From assembly GCA_028282885.1 (NCBI GenBank), contig JANQGX010000088.1, positions 124,001 through 188,000 of the forward strand: a DNA stretch of 64,000 bases, given 5' to 3'. How positions within the stretch are numbered: the stretch's first letter is position 1; the number at the start of each line of letters is the position of its first letter. The notes beneath the pieces were generated by a model. It was not told the DNA's origin. It did not search any database and was given only the letters and a program-made list of their open reading frames with translations. This document shows, piece after piece, positions 1 to 8,844 of the stretch. A program made the position numbers and the translations under genes. Source of the stretch: SAR324 cluster bacterium. Its GTDB lineage: Bacteria > SAR324 > XYD2-FULL-50-16.

Positions 1-1
1 G

Positions 2-622
2 GAGAAGGAGTACATGCGTATCGGGGGTGACGAGGTAATACCCATCGATATCAGAATTATCTCCGCATCCAATCTCAATTTGAAAGACGCCATCAAAGAG
101 GGTGCCTTCCGCAGCGATCTCTATTACAGGCTTAATACCTTGTACCTAGAAATACCGCCGCTCCGTCAAAGGGGGAGCGATGTGCTGGAACTGTTTTCAC
201 ACTACATGGTTTTAAACAATCCCGATCTGGAAGGTCTGGCGCAATGGCAAAAGGACACCATCCTCACCGAACTGAATAAGCTGTATTTTGACGGCAATAT
301 CAGGGAATTACAGAATATCGCTGAACGCTTTGCCGTCATGAATGAGCCTGACCAATTGAAGAAACCAAAAACCCTGGTCAAATGTCTTCATGACTGCACA
401 ATTGATGCGGACATAAAAAGTGCTCACCCATCCACACCGGAATCAGGAAGTATCAGCTTTGTCCTGAAGGAAGACCTCAAGTCCACCTTAAAACAGGCAG
501 AAAAGAGCATTATCGCCACTCTCCTTGCCAAAACCTCATCCAACAGAAATGAAATCGCAGACCGCTTGGGTATCAAAAGAGAGACTTTGTGGAGAAAATT
601 GAGGGAACATGGTCTGAAATAG
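2..622 (+). CDS. Sigma-54-dependent transcriptional activator, C-terminal part (5' truncated by window edge)
   Basis: The reading frame is open from base 2, so the gene begins before the window. The visible part is the end of the AAA+ sigma-54 interaction domain: the stretch with GGDEVIPIDIRIISASN (the usual 'vDvRiIaATn' strand), then GAFRSDLYYRLNTLYLEIPPL, which contains the FRxDLyyRLn motif, and an IRELQN sensor/arginine region. A linker follows, and a Fis-type helix-turn-helix ends the protein (NEIADRLGIKRETLWRKLREHG). The family hydrolyses ATP to open sigma-54 RNA polymerase promoters. The sensory domain and GAFTGA loop lie outside the window, so the signal cannot be read. The arrangement resembles PrpR/propionate-type activators, but this is only a guess. 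Confidence 0.9.
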   Translation, partial: EKEYMRIGGDEVIPIDIRIISASNLNLKDAIKEGAFRSDLYYRLNTLYLEIPPLRQRGSDVLELFSHYMVLNNPDLEGLAQWQKDTILTELNKLYFDGNIRELQNIAERFAVMNEPDQLKKPKTLVKCLHDCTIDADIKSAHPSTPESGSISFVLKEDLKSTLKQAEKSIIATLLAKTSSNRNEIADRLGIKRETLWRKLREHGLK

Positions 623-770
623 AATTTCGAATTATTTAATAAAATCAATACCTGTCATGAATCTCATTATCGTCAGTTACCGTGGTTAATTGATTCCAAT
701 TCTACTGATAATACGATGATTCAGTAGCGATATCGATTTGCCGGAAACGTGGAAAACAGCCTATTGAATC

Positions 771-798
771 TTGACAACAAAATAGTAGTTACTATAAT
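771..798 (+). promoter_or_regulatory. Near-consensus sigma-70 promoter of the azlCD operon
   Basis: TTGACA (771-776) and TATAAT (793-798) are exact -35 and -10 hexamers with a 16-bp spacer. They lie about 65 bp before the preferred azlC start at 863 and are the strongest promoter-like pair noticed in the window. Confidence 0.75.
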
Positions 799-805
799 AG
801 TCACT
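787..805. promoter_or_regulatory. Palindromic operator overlapping the azlCD -10 box
   Basis: AGTTACTATAATAGTCACT is a near-perfect 19-bp palindrome: only one symmetric pair and the central base deviate. It spans the -10 hexamer, the classic position for a repressor. A second short palindrome, CACTAAAGTG (802-811), follows it. The TrmB-type regulator at 1930 or the sigma-54 activator ending at 622 could be the ligand, but nothing in the sequence decides between them. Confidence 0.5.
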
Positions 806-862
806 AAAGTGAATTCGTAGTAAATCGAAATGTGGTTGTTACCAGGAAACAAAGAGTCTGTC

Positions 863-1570
863 ATGAGTAGAGATATGCAGTTGGCGATCAAATCCGCCAT
901 TCCCATCTTCATAGGTTACATTCCTGCTGCTGTTGCTTTCGGGATCCTCTCCCGGGGAAGCGGCATCAGTTTTCTGGAGTGTTTCTGTTTTTCTGCAATC
1001 GTGTTTGCGGGAGCCAGTCAATTCATTGCCCTCAACCTGGTTTTGACCGGGATGGGTCCCGGTGGAATTATTTTGACCACCCTGCTGGTCAATTTTCGGC
1101 ATTTTCTGATGAGCGCCTCTCTTTCCACAAGGATTACCAAAATCGCCAGGAGATATCATTTTCTCTTGGCATTTGGCATCACAGATGAGGTCTTCTCAGT
1201 GCTTTCCTTTAAAAGGGGTGAACTCTCCAAGGGATTTATTCTTTTCCTGGAGCTGTCAGCCTATTCTGCGTGGGTAAGTGGCACCGTCGCAGGATACATT
1301 CTGGGTAGTTTCCTGCCTGAGGCCTTGATCAGCAGCATGGGAATAGCGCTATACGCGCTGCTGCTTGCCATCCTTTTACCTGAGATGAAAAAATCCACCC
1401 GCTCCCTGGTCCTTGCCATCTCCGCCGGACTGCTGAACACCGCATTGATAAAACTGGATCTGCTTCCCGATGGATGGACCATTATCGTCTGCATCCTTAT
1501 CATCGCAACAGTGGGATCGTTTTTTCTAACCGGGGAGGAGAGCAAGGATATGGAGGTCGCCCATGGATAA
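863..1570 (+). CDS. azlC: AzlC family branched-chain amino acid exporter, large subunit
   Basis: Integral inner-membrane protein of the AzlC (LIV-E) family. With AzlD it exports branched-chain amino acids or analogues. The N-terminal block carries the family motif region GYIPAAVAFGILSRGSGIS, followed by FAGASQFIALNL and NFRHFLMSASLS, which are highly characteristic. Several hydrophobic segments follow. An upstream in-frame ATG at 830 lacks a ribosome-binding site. The ATG at 863 is preceded by an AGGAAAC-like sequence at a somewhat long distance and gives the normal length of about 235 residues. The gene overlaps azlD by 8 bp, so the two are probably translationally coupled. Confidence 0.88.
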   Translation: MSRDMQLAIKSAIPIFIGYIPAAVAFGILSRGSGISFLECFCFSAIVFAGASQFIALNLVLTGMGPGGIILTTLLVNFRHFLMSASLSTRITKIARRYHFLLAFGITDEVFSVLSFKRGELSKGFILFLELSAYSAWVSGTVAGYILGSFLPEALISSMGIALYALLLAILLPEMKKSTRSLVLAISAGLLNTALIKLDLLPDGWTIIVCILIIATVGSFFLTGEESKDMEVAHG

Positions 1571-1865
1571 CCTGATCCCCATGATTTTAGGTATGGCTGC
1601 GGTGACATATATACCGCGATTGATCCCCTTTTTAATGCTAACCGGAAAGGAGATCCCCGGGAGGGTTGATGCCTTTCTGAAATGTATACCGGTGGCCGCC
1701 ATCGGCGCCCTGATCATTCCCGGCGTTTTCAACGCTACTCCGGAGCTTCCTTTGGCGGGCATTGCCGGCATTACCTTCACCCTGATCATCGGACTTTGGA
1801 GAGGCGGGATAATCCTGCCGGTGCTGGGAGCGGTGTTGATAACCTATCTTGTGATACTCTTTTGA
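1563..1865 (+). CDS. azlD: AzlD family branched-chain amino acid exporter, small subunit
   Basis: Small protein of 100 residues, the usual AzlD size, with about three to four hydrophobic helices. The N-terminus DNLIPMILGMAAVTYIPRL matches the family, which typically has a TYxxR motif near the start. The start codon lies inside the end of azlC in another frame. AzlD is needed together with AzlC for export of branched-chain amino acids across the cytoplasmic membrane. Both genes read from the promoter at 771-798. Confidence 0.88.
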   Translation: MDNLIPMILGMAAVTYIPRLIPFLMLTGKEIPGRVDAFLKCIPVAAIGALIIPGVFNATPELPLAGIAGITFTLIIGLWRGGIILPVLGAVLITYLVILF

Positions 1866-1929
1866 GAGATGATTCGAAACTGAAGGTCGGTTAACCCCCC
1901 AGATCCGCATAGACAGAACAGGAGCCGGT

Positions 1930-2772
1930 ATGGATCAGGAACTGCTGATCATGAACAATATGAAGAAGCTCGGTTTTTCCGAGTATGAAAGCAAGGCCTA
2001 TCTGAAACTGCTGGAGGAGTTCCCCTTGAACGGCTATGCCCTCAGCAAAAACTCGGGGATCCCCAGGTCCAGAATCTATGAAGTTCTCAAGAGCCTGATT
2101 AACAAACAACTGGTTTTCGAACAGGAAGAAGAGAAAAACAAGCTTTACTACCCGGTTGATCCCGACATTGTGATCAAGAAGCTGAAAACCCACTACGACG
2201 AGATGCTCGATGGAATATCCCAATTCACTTCAAGGGTTTACAAGGAGAAAAAGCAGGATGACCGGTTGGTGATCATCAAGGGTAGACAGAACATCATTGA
2301 ATTCCTGATTATGCTCATCAAGGGGGCGGAGAATCGAATCGCCGTTTCCATCTGGGAGGAAGAAATCCGGGATTTGGTAGGCGAACTTAAAACAGCAATG
2401 GAGAGAGGAGTGGTGTTGCGCGGTATCTACTTCGGTGAAGCCAATCCTTTTGAATCCCTGGTTCCCCATCGCCGAATCAAAAGATATATGGCGGAGAAGA
2501 AGGAGCGCTATATCTCCATCATCATCGATGGTTCCCATACCATTTCGGGGATTGTCTCCCGGGGCGAAGAGAGCAAGGTGACCTGGACCCGCGATGAGGG
2601 TTTTATAGAGATCAGCGAGGATTATATTGCCCATGATCTGCTGGTCAATCTCTATTCAGCCTCCCTGGATGAAAAAACATATCGGGAATTCGAGGAGTTC
2701 GTTGACAATGTACATGACCGCTACTTCAGCTATACCAGCGAAGAGTTGGGAATGTATAAAACACTTAAATAA
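1930..2772 (+). CDS. TrmB family transcriptional regulator
   Basis: The N-terminal winged helix (about residues 10-75) has the typical TrmB sequence: LGFSEYESKAYLKLLE, then GIPRSRIYEVLKSLINKQLV. A short coiled linker precedes a phospholipase-D-like ligand-binding domain (about 110-240, IAVSIWEEEIRDLVGELKTA...). The family is best known for sugar-responsive control of ABC transporters in archaea and also occurs in bacteria. It follows azlD by 64 bp on the same strand and may be co-transcribed with azlCD; whether it regulates them is inference. Confidence 0.85.
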   Translation: MDQELLIMNNMKKLGFSEYESKAYLKLLEEFPLNGYALSKNSGIPRSRIYEVLKSLINKQLVFEQEEEKNKLYYPVDPDIVIKKLKTHYDEMLDGISQFTSRVYKEKKQDDRLVIIKGRQNIIEFLIMLIKGAENRIAVSIWEEEIRDLVGELKTAMERGVVLRGIYFGEANPFESLVPHRRIKRYMAEKKERYISIIIDGSHTISGIVSRGEESKVTWTRDEGFIEISEDYIAHDLLVNLYSASLDEKTYREFEEFVDNVHDRYFSYTSEELGMYKTLK

Positions 2773-2833
2773 GCCCTGCCTGTCTGAATCGTCAAACATC
2801 CTCCTAAGACAAGTTCCAAATTCAAGTCACGCA

Positions 2834-5671
2834 CTAGCTGTCGATATCCATCCGTTCAGCAACAACCTCAATGGGGTGGAGGATCGGTTTGTCACTGAAG
2901 TGTTCCATCTGCATCCTGCAGGTCGGGCAATCCGTAACACCTATTTCCGCATCAGAGCTCTCCAGCCTTCGGATCATATCTTCGCCAATGGTTTTGCTCA
3001 AACCATAATGGTCCTTTGACAATCCCCAACTCCCGGCAATACCGCAACAATGACTGCCAATATCACCCACCTTCACACCCGGAAGACATTTCAGCAGATT
3101 CAGCGACGAATCCGCAGCGGGTTGCACTTTTAGGTGACAAGGCATGTGATAACCGATATTCAGGGGGATTTCCCGATAATCAAGGCGGGTTTCGGACCGC
3201 AGCACCAGATCCGAGATGTGCACCAGTTTGTTCCGAATTTTCTCCGTCGCATCGCAATTGCGAAGATAGGACCACTCCTGCCCCAGGGAGAGACCGCAGG
3301 AAGAACAGGTAACCACGACATGTTCAACGGCATCCAACATGTCTGCCCAGCGGCTGAGGTTTTTGATAATCTTCTCTCTTGCCCCACGCGCCATCCCCTT
3401 TGAAAGCAGGGGGAGGCCGCAACAGTGCTGTTCGGGAACAAGCACGCGATATCCCTGCTTTTCAAGTACCCTGATAGCGGCCACTCCGATTTCCGGTCTG
3501 ATATAGGAGGCGTAACATCCCGCAAAGTATAGCAGCGACCTGGAGCGGTTTTCTTCGGTTCTGCCGATTCTCTTCACCAGGGGGCTGGATGAGAAAGCCA
3601 CCGGTTTTCTCTCACTGGCTAATCCCAGGGTTTTCTCCATGACGGATCGGGTCAACCGCCAGTTCATCACAGGAGCCAGTATCCCGGAGAGGGGTCCTGT
3701 CAGACGGGCAGCGGTTTCGATTTGGGTGACGATTTTGCTATAAAGATCTGTTCCATATCTCGCTACATACTGACTTCTGGCTTCCAAGGCCAGTTTGGGG
3801 ATGTTGACATTGGAAGGGCATTCCCGGTAGCAGCTCCCGCAGACAACACAATGATCAATCACTTCACGAAACGTTTTCTGAAACAACGACGCCTCGCCAA
3901 TGGCACCGGAGATCAATGCCCTGAGAACATTCGCCTTGGCTTTGGGTGATGCTGACTCCTCCCTGGTAAATTTGTAGATCGGGCACATACGGGTTGCTGT
4001 TGTAATGGTCGTACACTTTGAGCAACCGTGGCAGGTTTCGACTTGATGGACAAATCCCTCATCCCAATTCAACCTGAGATCCTCAATCTCATTTGCCTGA
4101 TAAGCTGTGCCAAAGCGAAGATTTGTGGAAATCAGGTCGGGATCGGTATTGGTGATAATCTCCGGGTTAAACAATCCCGGCCTGTCCATAAGCTGCTTTA
4201 CCTTTTCGAATAGGGAATAAATACCGGGGTAGCGTTTTTGAATATAAAAACTGCGAATTCTCCCATCCCCATGCTCTCCTGAAACAGTGCCCCCCAGTCC
4301 GGTGACCAGATCATAGACCTCATCAGCCAGCACCTTGAGCAGGGCAATATCGTCCTTCTCCTTGAGGTTGAGCAATGGCCGGGTATGCATCAGTCCCTTG
4401 GCGATGTGACCATATACGACAAACCTTAAGTTGTGGTTGTTGAGAATTTTGTAAATCCCTTCAAAGTAGCCCACCAAGCCATCAATAGGGATGGCGGCAT
4501 CTTCGATCAGGGCCAGGATTTTCTTTTCTCCCTTGAGTTTATAGAGAATGGGAACCGCAGCTTTGCGAACCGCCCAGAACCGCGCCTTTTCCTCATCCGA
4601 AGCAGCCAGATGGGCCTGGTGGGTAAGTCCTTCCTTTTCCAGGATGGTTTTGATCGCCTCTGCTTCCTGTTTTGCCTGATCGGGATCGAAGGCATCAAAT
4701 TCGATCAAAAGCAGGTTGTCAACATCATCGGGAATCTTGTCCCTCAACCCGGGATCGTTCTCCTTGGCCAGGTTAAGCAGGGATTTATCCATGATCTCAA
4801 TTCCGGATGGCTCCCTGGCAACAGCCAGTTGAGCTGCCCTGGCAGATTTGAGAATATCATCGAAAAATGCCACAACCAGACTGTCATGGGTCGGTTTTAA
4901 TAACAGACAAAATCTCAAGCGAGTCACCACGCCCAGGGTGCCCTCGGCACCGGCCAAAAGGTGATGTAACCTCAAACTGTTGTTTTGAACCAGTCCTCTC
5001 AGGTTGTAGCCGGCCACGTTACACTTTATCTCCGGATAGGCCTGTTCGATCTCCCCGGTGTTTTCAAGATAAAGCTCTGACAACGATTTCAAATCAGGCG
5101 GGAGTTGATCCAATGGGGTGTTTTCAACATCCGATAACACTATAGTTGAACCGTCAGACAGGCAAACCTCCGCATCCAGGATGTAATCGGAGACATTTCC
5201 ATACTTCACGGAATGGGCGCCGCTGGCATTGGTACCATACATCCCGCCAAAAGTGGCGTATTCTCCGCTGGAAGGATCGGGTGGAAAAAACAGACCGCTC
5301 TCCTTCAGTTCCGCTTCCAGCTCTCCAAAACGGTATCCCGGTTCACATTCGAACCAGCGTTGTTTGTGGTCTAGCTTGAGGAGTCGATTCATGTACCGGG
5401 TGAAATCCAGCAAAATCCCCTCCCCGATAGCTGAACCACACAATCCGCTGCCTGCCCCCCTGGGATGAACAGTTAGTCCCTGCTCTCGTGCAAAGTTAAC
5501 AACCTTTGTTACATCACCACGGGTTCGGGGATAAACAACACAAGCCGGCTGTTTCTGGTAGATACTACCGTCGGTCGCCATCATATAACGATGTAACTCG
5601 TCGCTGTAGAGGTCCCCTTCCAATGTCTCGGCCAGTAATTTGAAATCCCCGGCCTTCTGCAATTCGGTCAT
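2834..5671 (-). CDS. D-lactate dehydrogenase-type FAD-linked oxidase fused to an Fe-S/CCG domain protein
   Basis: A fusion of about 945 residues. The N-terminal half is a PCMH-type FAD domain (about residues 45-220, with PRTRGDVTKVVNFARE and HPRGAGSGLCGSA) and an FAD-oxidase C domain. The C-terminal half carries two [4Fe-4S] motifs (CHGCSKC near residue 550 and CVVCGSCYRECP near 610) and two cysteine-rich CCG domains (CCGLPL near 754, CCGIAG near 878) of the GlpC/HdrD/LutA type. Related proteins oxidise D-lactate or other 2-hydroxyacids and pass electrons to a quinone or other membrane carrier. The larA-like gene upstream supports lactate or a similar 2-hydroxyacid as substrate. A TTG at 5683 is an alternative start; ATG 5671 is preferred. 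Confidence 0.85.
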   Translation of the reverse strand: MTELQKAGDFKLLAETLEGDLYSDELHRYMMATDGSIYQKQPACVVYPRTRGDVTKVVNFAREQGLTVHPRGAGSGLCGSAIGEGILLDFTRYMNRLLKLDHKQRWFECEPGYRFGELEAELKESGLFFPPDPSSGEYATFGGMYGTNASGAHSVKYGNVSDYILDAEVCLSDGSTIVLSDVENTPLDQLPPDLKSLSELYLENTGEIEQAYPEIKCNVAGYNLRGLVQNNSLRLHHLLAGAEGTLGVVTRLRFCLLLKPTHDSLVVAFFDDILKSARAAQLAVAREPSGIEIMDKSLLNLAKENDPGLRDKIPDDVDNLLLIEFDAFDPDQAKQEAEAIKTILEKEGLTHQAHLAASDEEKARFWAVRKAAVPILYKLKGEKKILALIEDAAIPIDGLVGYFEGIYKILNNHNLRFVVYGHIAKGLMHTRPLLNLKEKDDIALLKVLADEVYDLVTGLGGTVSGEHGDGRIRSFYIQKRYPGIYSLFEKVKQLMDRPGLFNPEIITNTDPDLISTNLRFGTAYQANEIEDLRLNWDEGFVHQVETCHGCSKCTTITTATRMCPIYKFTREESASPKAKANVLRALISGAIGEASLFQKTFREVIDHCVVCGSCYRECPSNVNIPKLALEARSQYVARYGTDLYSKIVTQIETAARLTGPLSGILAPVMNWRLTRSVMEKTLGLASERKPVAFSSSPLVKRIGRTEENRSRSLLYFAGCYASYIRPEIGVAAIRVLEKQGYRVLVPEQHCCGLPLLSKGMARGAREKIIKNLSRWADMLDAVEHVVVTCSSCGLSLGQEWSYLRNCDATEKIRNKLVHISDLVLRSETRLDYREIPLNIGYHMPCHLKVQPAADSSLNLLKCLPGVKVGDIGSHCCGIAGSWGLSKDHYGLSKTIGEDMIRRLESSDAEIGVTDCPTCRMQMEHFSDKPILHPIEVVAERMDIDS

Positions 5672-5697
5672 ACTCAATCTCAAAGTTGTTTAACTGA

Positions 5698-5739
5698 GGG
5701 ACACAAGACCTGTTATTCGGAAAACAGGTCTTGTGTCCC
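5698..5739. repeat. Perfect 17-bp inverted repeat (hairpin) between larA-like and oxidoreductase genes
   Basis: GGGACACAAGACCTGTT (5698-5714) is exactly complementary to 5723-5739, with an 8-base loop. It lies in the 75-bp gap between two minus-strand genes. On the minus strand there is no immediate T-run, so a simple terminator is doubtful; on the plus strand a T-rich stretch follows. It could be a dispersed REP/MITE-like repeat or an RNA-stability element between operon members. Confidence 0.7.
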
Positions 5740-5745
5740 CTTATT

Positions 5746-6972
5746 TCATTTCTTAACCAGTAGGCTGGCATTAGGAATTACGGCAACCTGCGAGTGGTCG
5801 ATTAAAGCAAGACGCTCCCGGACCTTTTGGAGATTCACTTTGCTGATTCCGATGGACGAGGTCAGTTCTTCCTCCATATCGGTGACCAGGGAGATATCGA
5901 TTCGTTCTGTTTTTTCCATCGTAGCCAGGGCTGTCCCGCCATTGCCCTCATAGTGCTCGGTCAGTTTGGCAAAAGCACTGGTGTACCCTCCCATTTCGAA
6001 CCAGGGTAAAAAGGTTTTTGAACCGATACCGTCACGACACTCCGCGAGTACGATCAGATCACCTCCATCCCTGACAAAAAAAGCAGCATTGTGAACTGCC
6101 TTGTGTGCCTGTATGAAATTTATGTCTTTGGGAAACCCGCCACAGGATGCCACAACCAGGTCATATTGTTTCAACTGCTTCCGTTCACAATGTTCCCCGT
6201 GAATTCCACAAGCACGGCGAAAATCCGATTCCCCTTTTCCGATCAACAAATCACACACCTCGCCCGAGCTGTTCAGAATGCCGTGTATGGAGAGATCGGC
6301 CGAACGATGACGCTCAACTTCAAAAAGGTCTTCTGCCAGGGGGTTTCCATCCAACTGTCCTGCCCTGCATCCCCTGGCCAGACGTTTTTCATCCCGATCA
6401 AGGAAAAGTCCGTGATTTTGATAAATTGCGGGTCTGTACCCCAGTCCCGGGAAAATCAGTTTTCGACCGCCGCCATATCCCGCAAAATAGTGGTGGGAGA
6501 TGGCCCCAAAACCCAGGATAAATGACGCCTGCAGAATCTCTTTACGAACATAAACCTCGGTACCACGACTGGTCACTCCCAACTGCTCAAAGCTGTCCGC
6601 ATCCAGACAGTCATGATGAATAAAGGAAAATTCATGGTAAACAGGACCATAAGCGTTCAGGGACTCCTCCTCGCTCTGCCTGGGATGGGTGCCATAGGCG
6701 ATGAACAACCTGATTTTTTCCCTGGATGCGCCAAGATCAAGAAGAGATTCCAACGCGGTAGGTAGAAACTCCGGATAGCCACAAAGCCTGGTTTTATCGC
6801 CAACAATCACTACCGGGTCGGCCAGATCGGGCTTGATTTTTCCCAGCGCTTTTTCCAGTTGCATTTTAAAAAAAGCCGGATCCACCCTCTTTTCCGGATC
6901 CCTGATGCGAAATATGTCGGCAGATTCGCCAAGATTAAAGTTCAGACTTGTTTGCCCGTATTTCAGTTCCAT
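5746..6972 (-). CDS. larA: LarA-like nickel-pincer 2-hydroxyacid racemase (lactate racemase family)
   Basis: About 408 residues from ATG 6972; a longer frame reaches 7086 but its extra N-terminus does not fit the family. Recognisable LarA blocks are DKTRLCGYPEFLP (about 60-72), GTHPR (near 94) and GAISHHYFAGYGGGRKLIFPG (about 157-177), the latter containing His residues of the active site and the lysine region that binds the pincer nickel cofactor. Lactate racemase interconverts D- and L-lactate; homologues act on other 2-hydroxyacids. The larB/C/E cofactor genes are not in the window. The neighbouring FAD/Fe-S oxidase suggests that racemisation feeds the D-specific oxidase. Confidence 0.82.
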   Translation of the reverse strand: MELKYGQTSLNFNLGESADIFRIRDPEKRVDPAFFKMQLEKALGKIKPDLADPVVIVGDKTRLCGYPEFLPTALESLLDLGASREKIRLFIAYGTHPRQSEEESLNAYGPVYHEFSFIHHDCLDADSFEQLGVTSRGTEVYVRKEILQASFILGFGAISHHYFAGYGGGRKLIFPGLGYRPAIYQNHGLFLDRDEKRLARGCRAGQLDGNPLAEDLFEVERHRSADLSIHGILNSSGEVCDLLIGKGESDFRRACGIHGEHCERKQLKQYDLVVASCGGFPKDINFIQAHKAVHNAAFFVRDGGDLIVLAECRDGIGSKTFLPWFEMGGYTSAFAKLTEHYEGNGGTALATMEKTERIDISLVTDMEEELTSSIGISKVNLQKVRERLALIDHSQVAVIPNASLLVKK

Positions 6973-7086
6973 ATCATCACTTAGACTGCCGCTAATCCTC
7001 TGATACGCGGAACAAGCGGTTGGCTTGCAGGACATTTTCATTTTACTACGCCCCGAATGAGGCATCAACCGGCAGAAGCAATCCAC

Positions 7087-7725
7087 TACTTAAGCAAGAC
7101 ACCTTATGAATCGGCGAAGTGGGTCTGAACATGCGATGAACAGCCGGATTGAATCTGTTGAGCTGAGATCCAGTTTAGCCGTTAATCAATTAACTGTAAA
7201 ACAGGGACTGTTGAAAGCTGGTGATCAGGCTCAGTTACCCCATCATCTAAAATTGTGCAAGCGTGATTTGGGTCGGATAATCAAGTGCTGTTTTGATGAA
7301 TCTTAGGTGCGACAGATGATACCGGCTTTTTCAGCAGCCGCAACCAATCTCTTCATGGGGTCATCCCAGGAATGCAATGCCAGGTTGAGGGCTGCCCAAT
7401 GATTCGGACACAGTGCCTTTCCCTACAACATACAGACCAGTCCCAAAACCTTTTAAGTTTACGCCTGACAGGTCCTCGGCATTTCAAACTCCGGATGTTA
7501 GGCAGGCATTATTTTTCTGTTAAAGGAGAGTCATTCCCTTGCTTTTCGGTTGTTGGATTTTGATAATTGCAAGTAGAAGCCTGCCATTCATTCGGGAAGT
7601 TACCCGCTTCCCGTGCCAGGGAAGGCACCTGTTTTTCCTTCAATAGGGGGGAAGAAAGGGTGTAAACGACTGTAGGTTCATGGACGAGATCTGTCATTGT
7701 AGTAAAAGAGGGACGAGTTAAGGTG
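7087..7725. other. Intergenic stretch without an intact gene
   Basis: About 640 bases lie between the larA-like gene and the glycosyltransferase. Short open frames here have no family resemblance or ribosome-binding site. The only recognisable content is the minus-strand remnant at 7303-7422. Confidence 0.6.
7303..7422 (-). pseudogene. Remnant of an UlaG/RomA-like metallo-beta-lactamase-fold hydrolase, C-terminal fragment
   Basis: Between two in-frame stops the minus strand reads NHWAALNLALHSWDDPM followed by KRLVAAAEKAGI. This resembles the C-terminal 'HWGtFnLalHpW.dP..Rl..aA...gi' segment of UlaG/NAPE-PLD-like MBL-fold hydrolases, including the conserved HW. The upstream frame is closed by TAG (7423-7425) and the usual C-terminal 'TPxxGE' is missing because of TAA (7303-7305). 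Only about 40 codons survive. The identification rests on recalled family patterns. Confidence 0.4.
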
Positions 7726-8844
7726 ATGAATATTCTGTTTGTCAACGCCACCCGATCCTGGGGCGGAATCAAGTCATGGATGCTGCGCCTGGGTGAGTAT
7801 TTACAGAACAGGGGTCATCAGGTTCAGTTCGCCTGTCTGAAAGGCGATGAACTGATCGGCAGATGTGAAGATGCCGGACTGGTTTGCCAGCCCATGACAT
7901 TCGGTCCAGATTATTCTCCCCTGGCGGTCATGCGATTTTTGAAACTTATCAGGAAAAACCGGATTGATCTGGTTATTTCCAATGTTTCAAAGGACATTCG
8001 CACAGCAGGGATAGCTGCCAGGATAGCAGGAATCGCGCATGTTAACAGGCTTGGACTTTATGGAGACATCAAAGACAAATTCAAGGTCAGACTGGAGTAT
8101 ACACGCTGGGTAGACAAGGTACTTGTCCCTTCCCTGGGGCTCTATGAACACCTGGATCGCCTGGATTGTTTGAATGGCAAACTCAAGGTGATTCGCAATT
8201 GCGTCAAGACATTCCCCCTGCGGATTAATCGAAACGAAAAGGTACGTTTCGCCGTTGTGGCCGTATTGAGCCCGAGAAAACAGGTTGATAAAATCATCAC
8301 CGCTTTTGCACGCCTTCCCGAGTCACTCCCCTGGGAACTTCATATCGGTGGTTTTGGATCTGAACTGGAGCGTTTGAAGGCTGCCAGTCGTCGTCATTCA
8401 CTTGACCGAAGGATTTTCTTCCATGGACGGATCTCCGATCCGTATGACTTTCTGAAGGACAAGGATGCAGGAATCCTCTATTCCACCAGTGAGGGCTCCC
8501 CTAACTCTCTTCTGGAATATATGACCATGTCCCTGGTTGTTATTGCATCTCGAATTGAGGGCGTCCGTGACATTATCGAGGATGGGATCGATGGCCTGCT
8601 GGTTGATCCTTCAAGCACGGATGATCTGTCAACGTCGATCCGAAACCTGATTGAGAATCCGGAGTTGCGCTATCGTCTGGCTACCTCTGCGCATCAAAAA
8701 ATTCAGCGGGAGTACGATATAGATTCCGGGTACAGGGAAATTGAGATAGAGCTGCAAAAAGCAGTGAACCGGAAACACGTTCACCAAATCCGAAAACCTC
8801 CCACGGAGATGAATTATGCAAAACGCCAACACGATTCAACCTGA
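7726..8844 (+). CDS. Glycosyltransferase family 4 (GT-B fold)
   Basis: About 372 residues. The N-terminal Rossmann domain starts NILFVNATRSWGGIKSWMLRLGEYL, with the glycine loop typical of GT4 enzymes that transfer a nucleotide-activated sugar with retention. The C-terminal donor-binding domain has VLSPRKQVDKIITAFARL, then the E-x7-E-like element EGSPNSLLEYM (about 257-268) and the DGIDGLLVDP turn. The acceptor is unknown; such enzymes usually act on lipopolysaccharide, capsule or glycolipid. Start choice: GTG 7723 or ATG 7726, both behind GAGTTAAGG. It is not in a glycan cluster, which is unusual. The 3' end overlaps the next gene by 29 bp. Confidence 0.85.
   Translation: MNILFVNATRSWGGIKSWMLRLGEYLQNRGHQVQFACLKGDELIGRCEDAGLVCQPMTFGPDYSPLAVMRFLKLIRKNRIDLVISNVSKDIRTAGIAARIAGIAHVNRLGLYGDIKDKFKVRLEYTRWVDKVLVPSLGLYEHLDRLDCLNGKLKVIRNCVKTFPLRINRNEKVRFAVVAVLSPRKQVDKIITAFARLPESLPWELHIGGFGSELERLKAASRRHSLDRRIFFHGRISDPYDFLKDKDAGILYSTSEGSPNSLLEYMTMSLVVIASRIEGVRDIIEDGIDGLLVDPSSTDDLSTSIRNLIENPELRYRLATSAHQKIQREYDIDSGYREIEIELQKAVNRKHVHQIRKPPTEMNYAKRQHDST

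Noticed and set aside
2834-3525. Alternative frames at the 3' end of the FAD/Fe-S fusion suggesting a separate small gene
   Set aside because: The fusion frame is continuous through both CCG domains, so no second gene or frameshift is needed.
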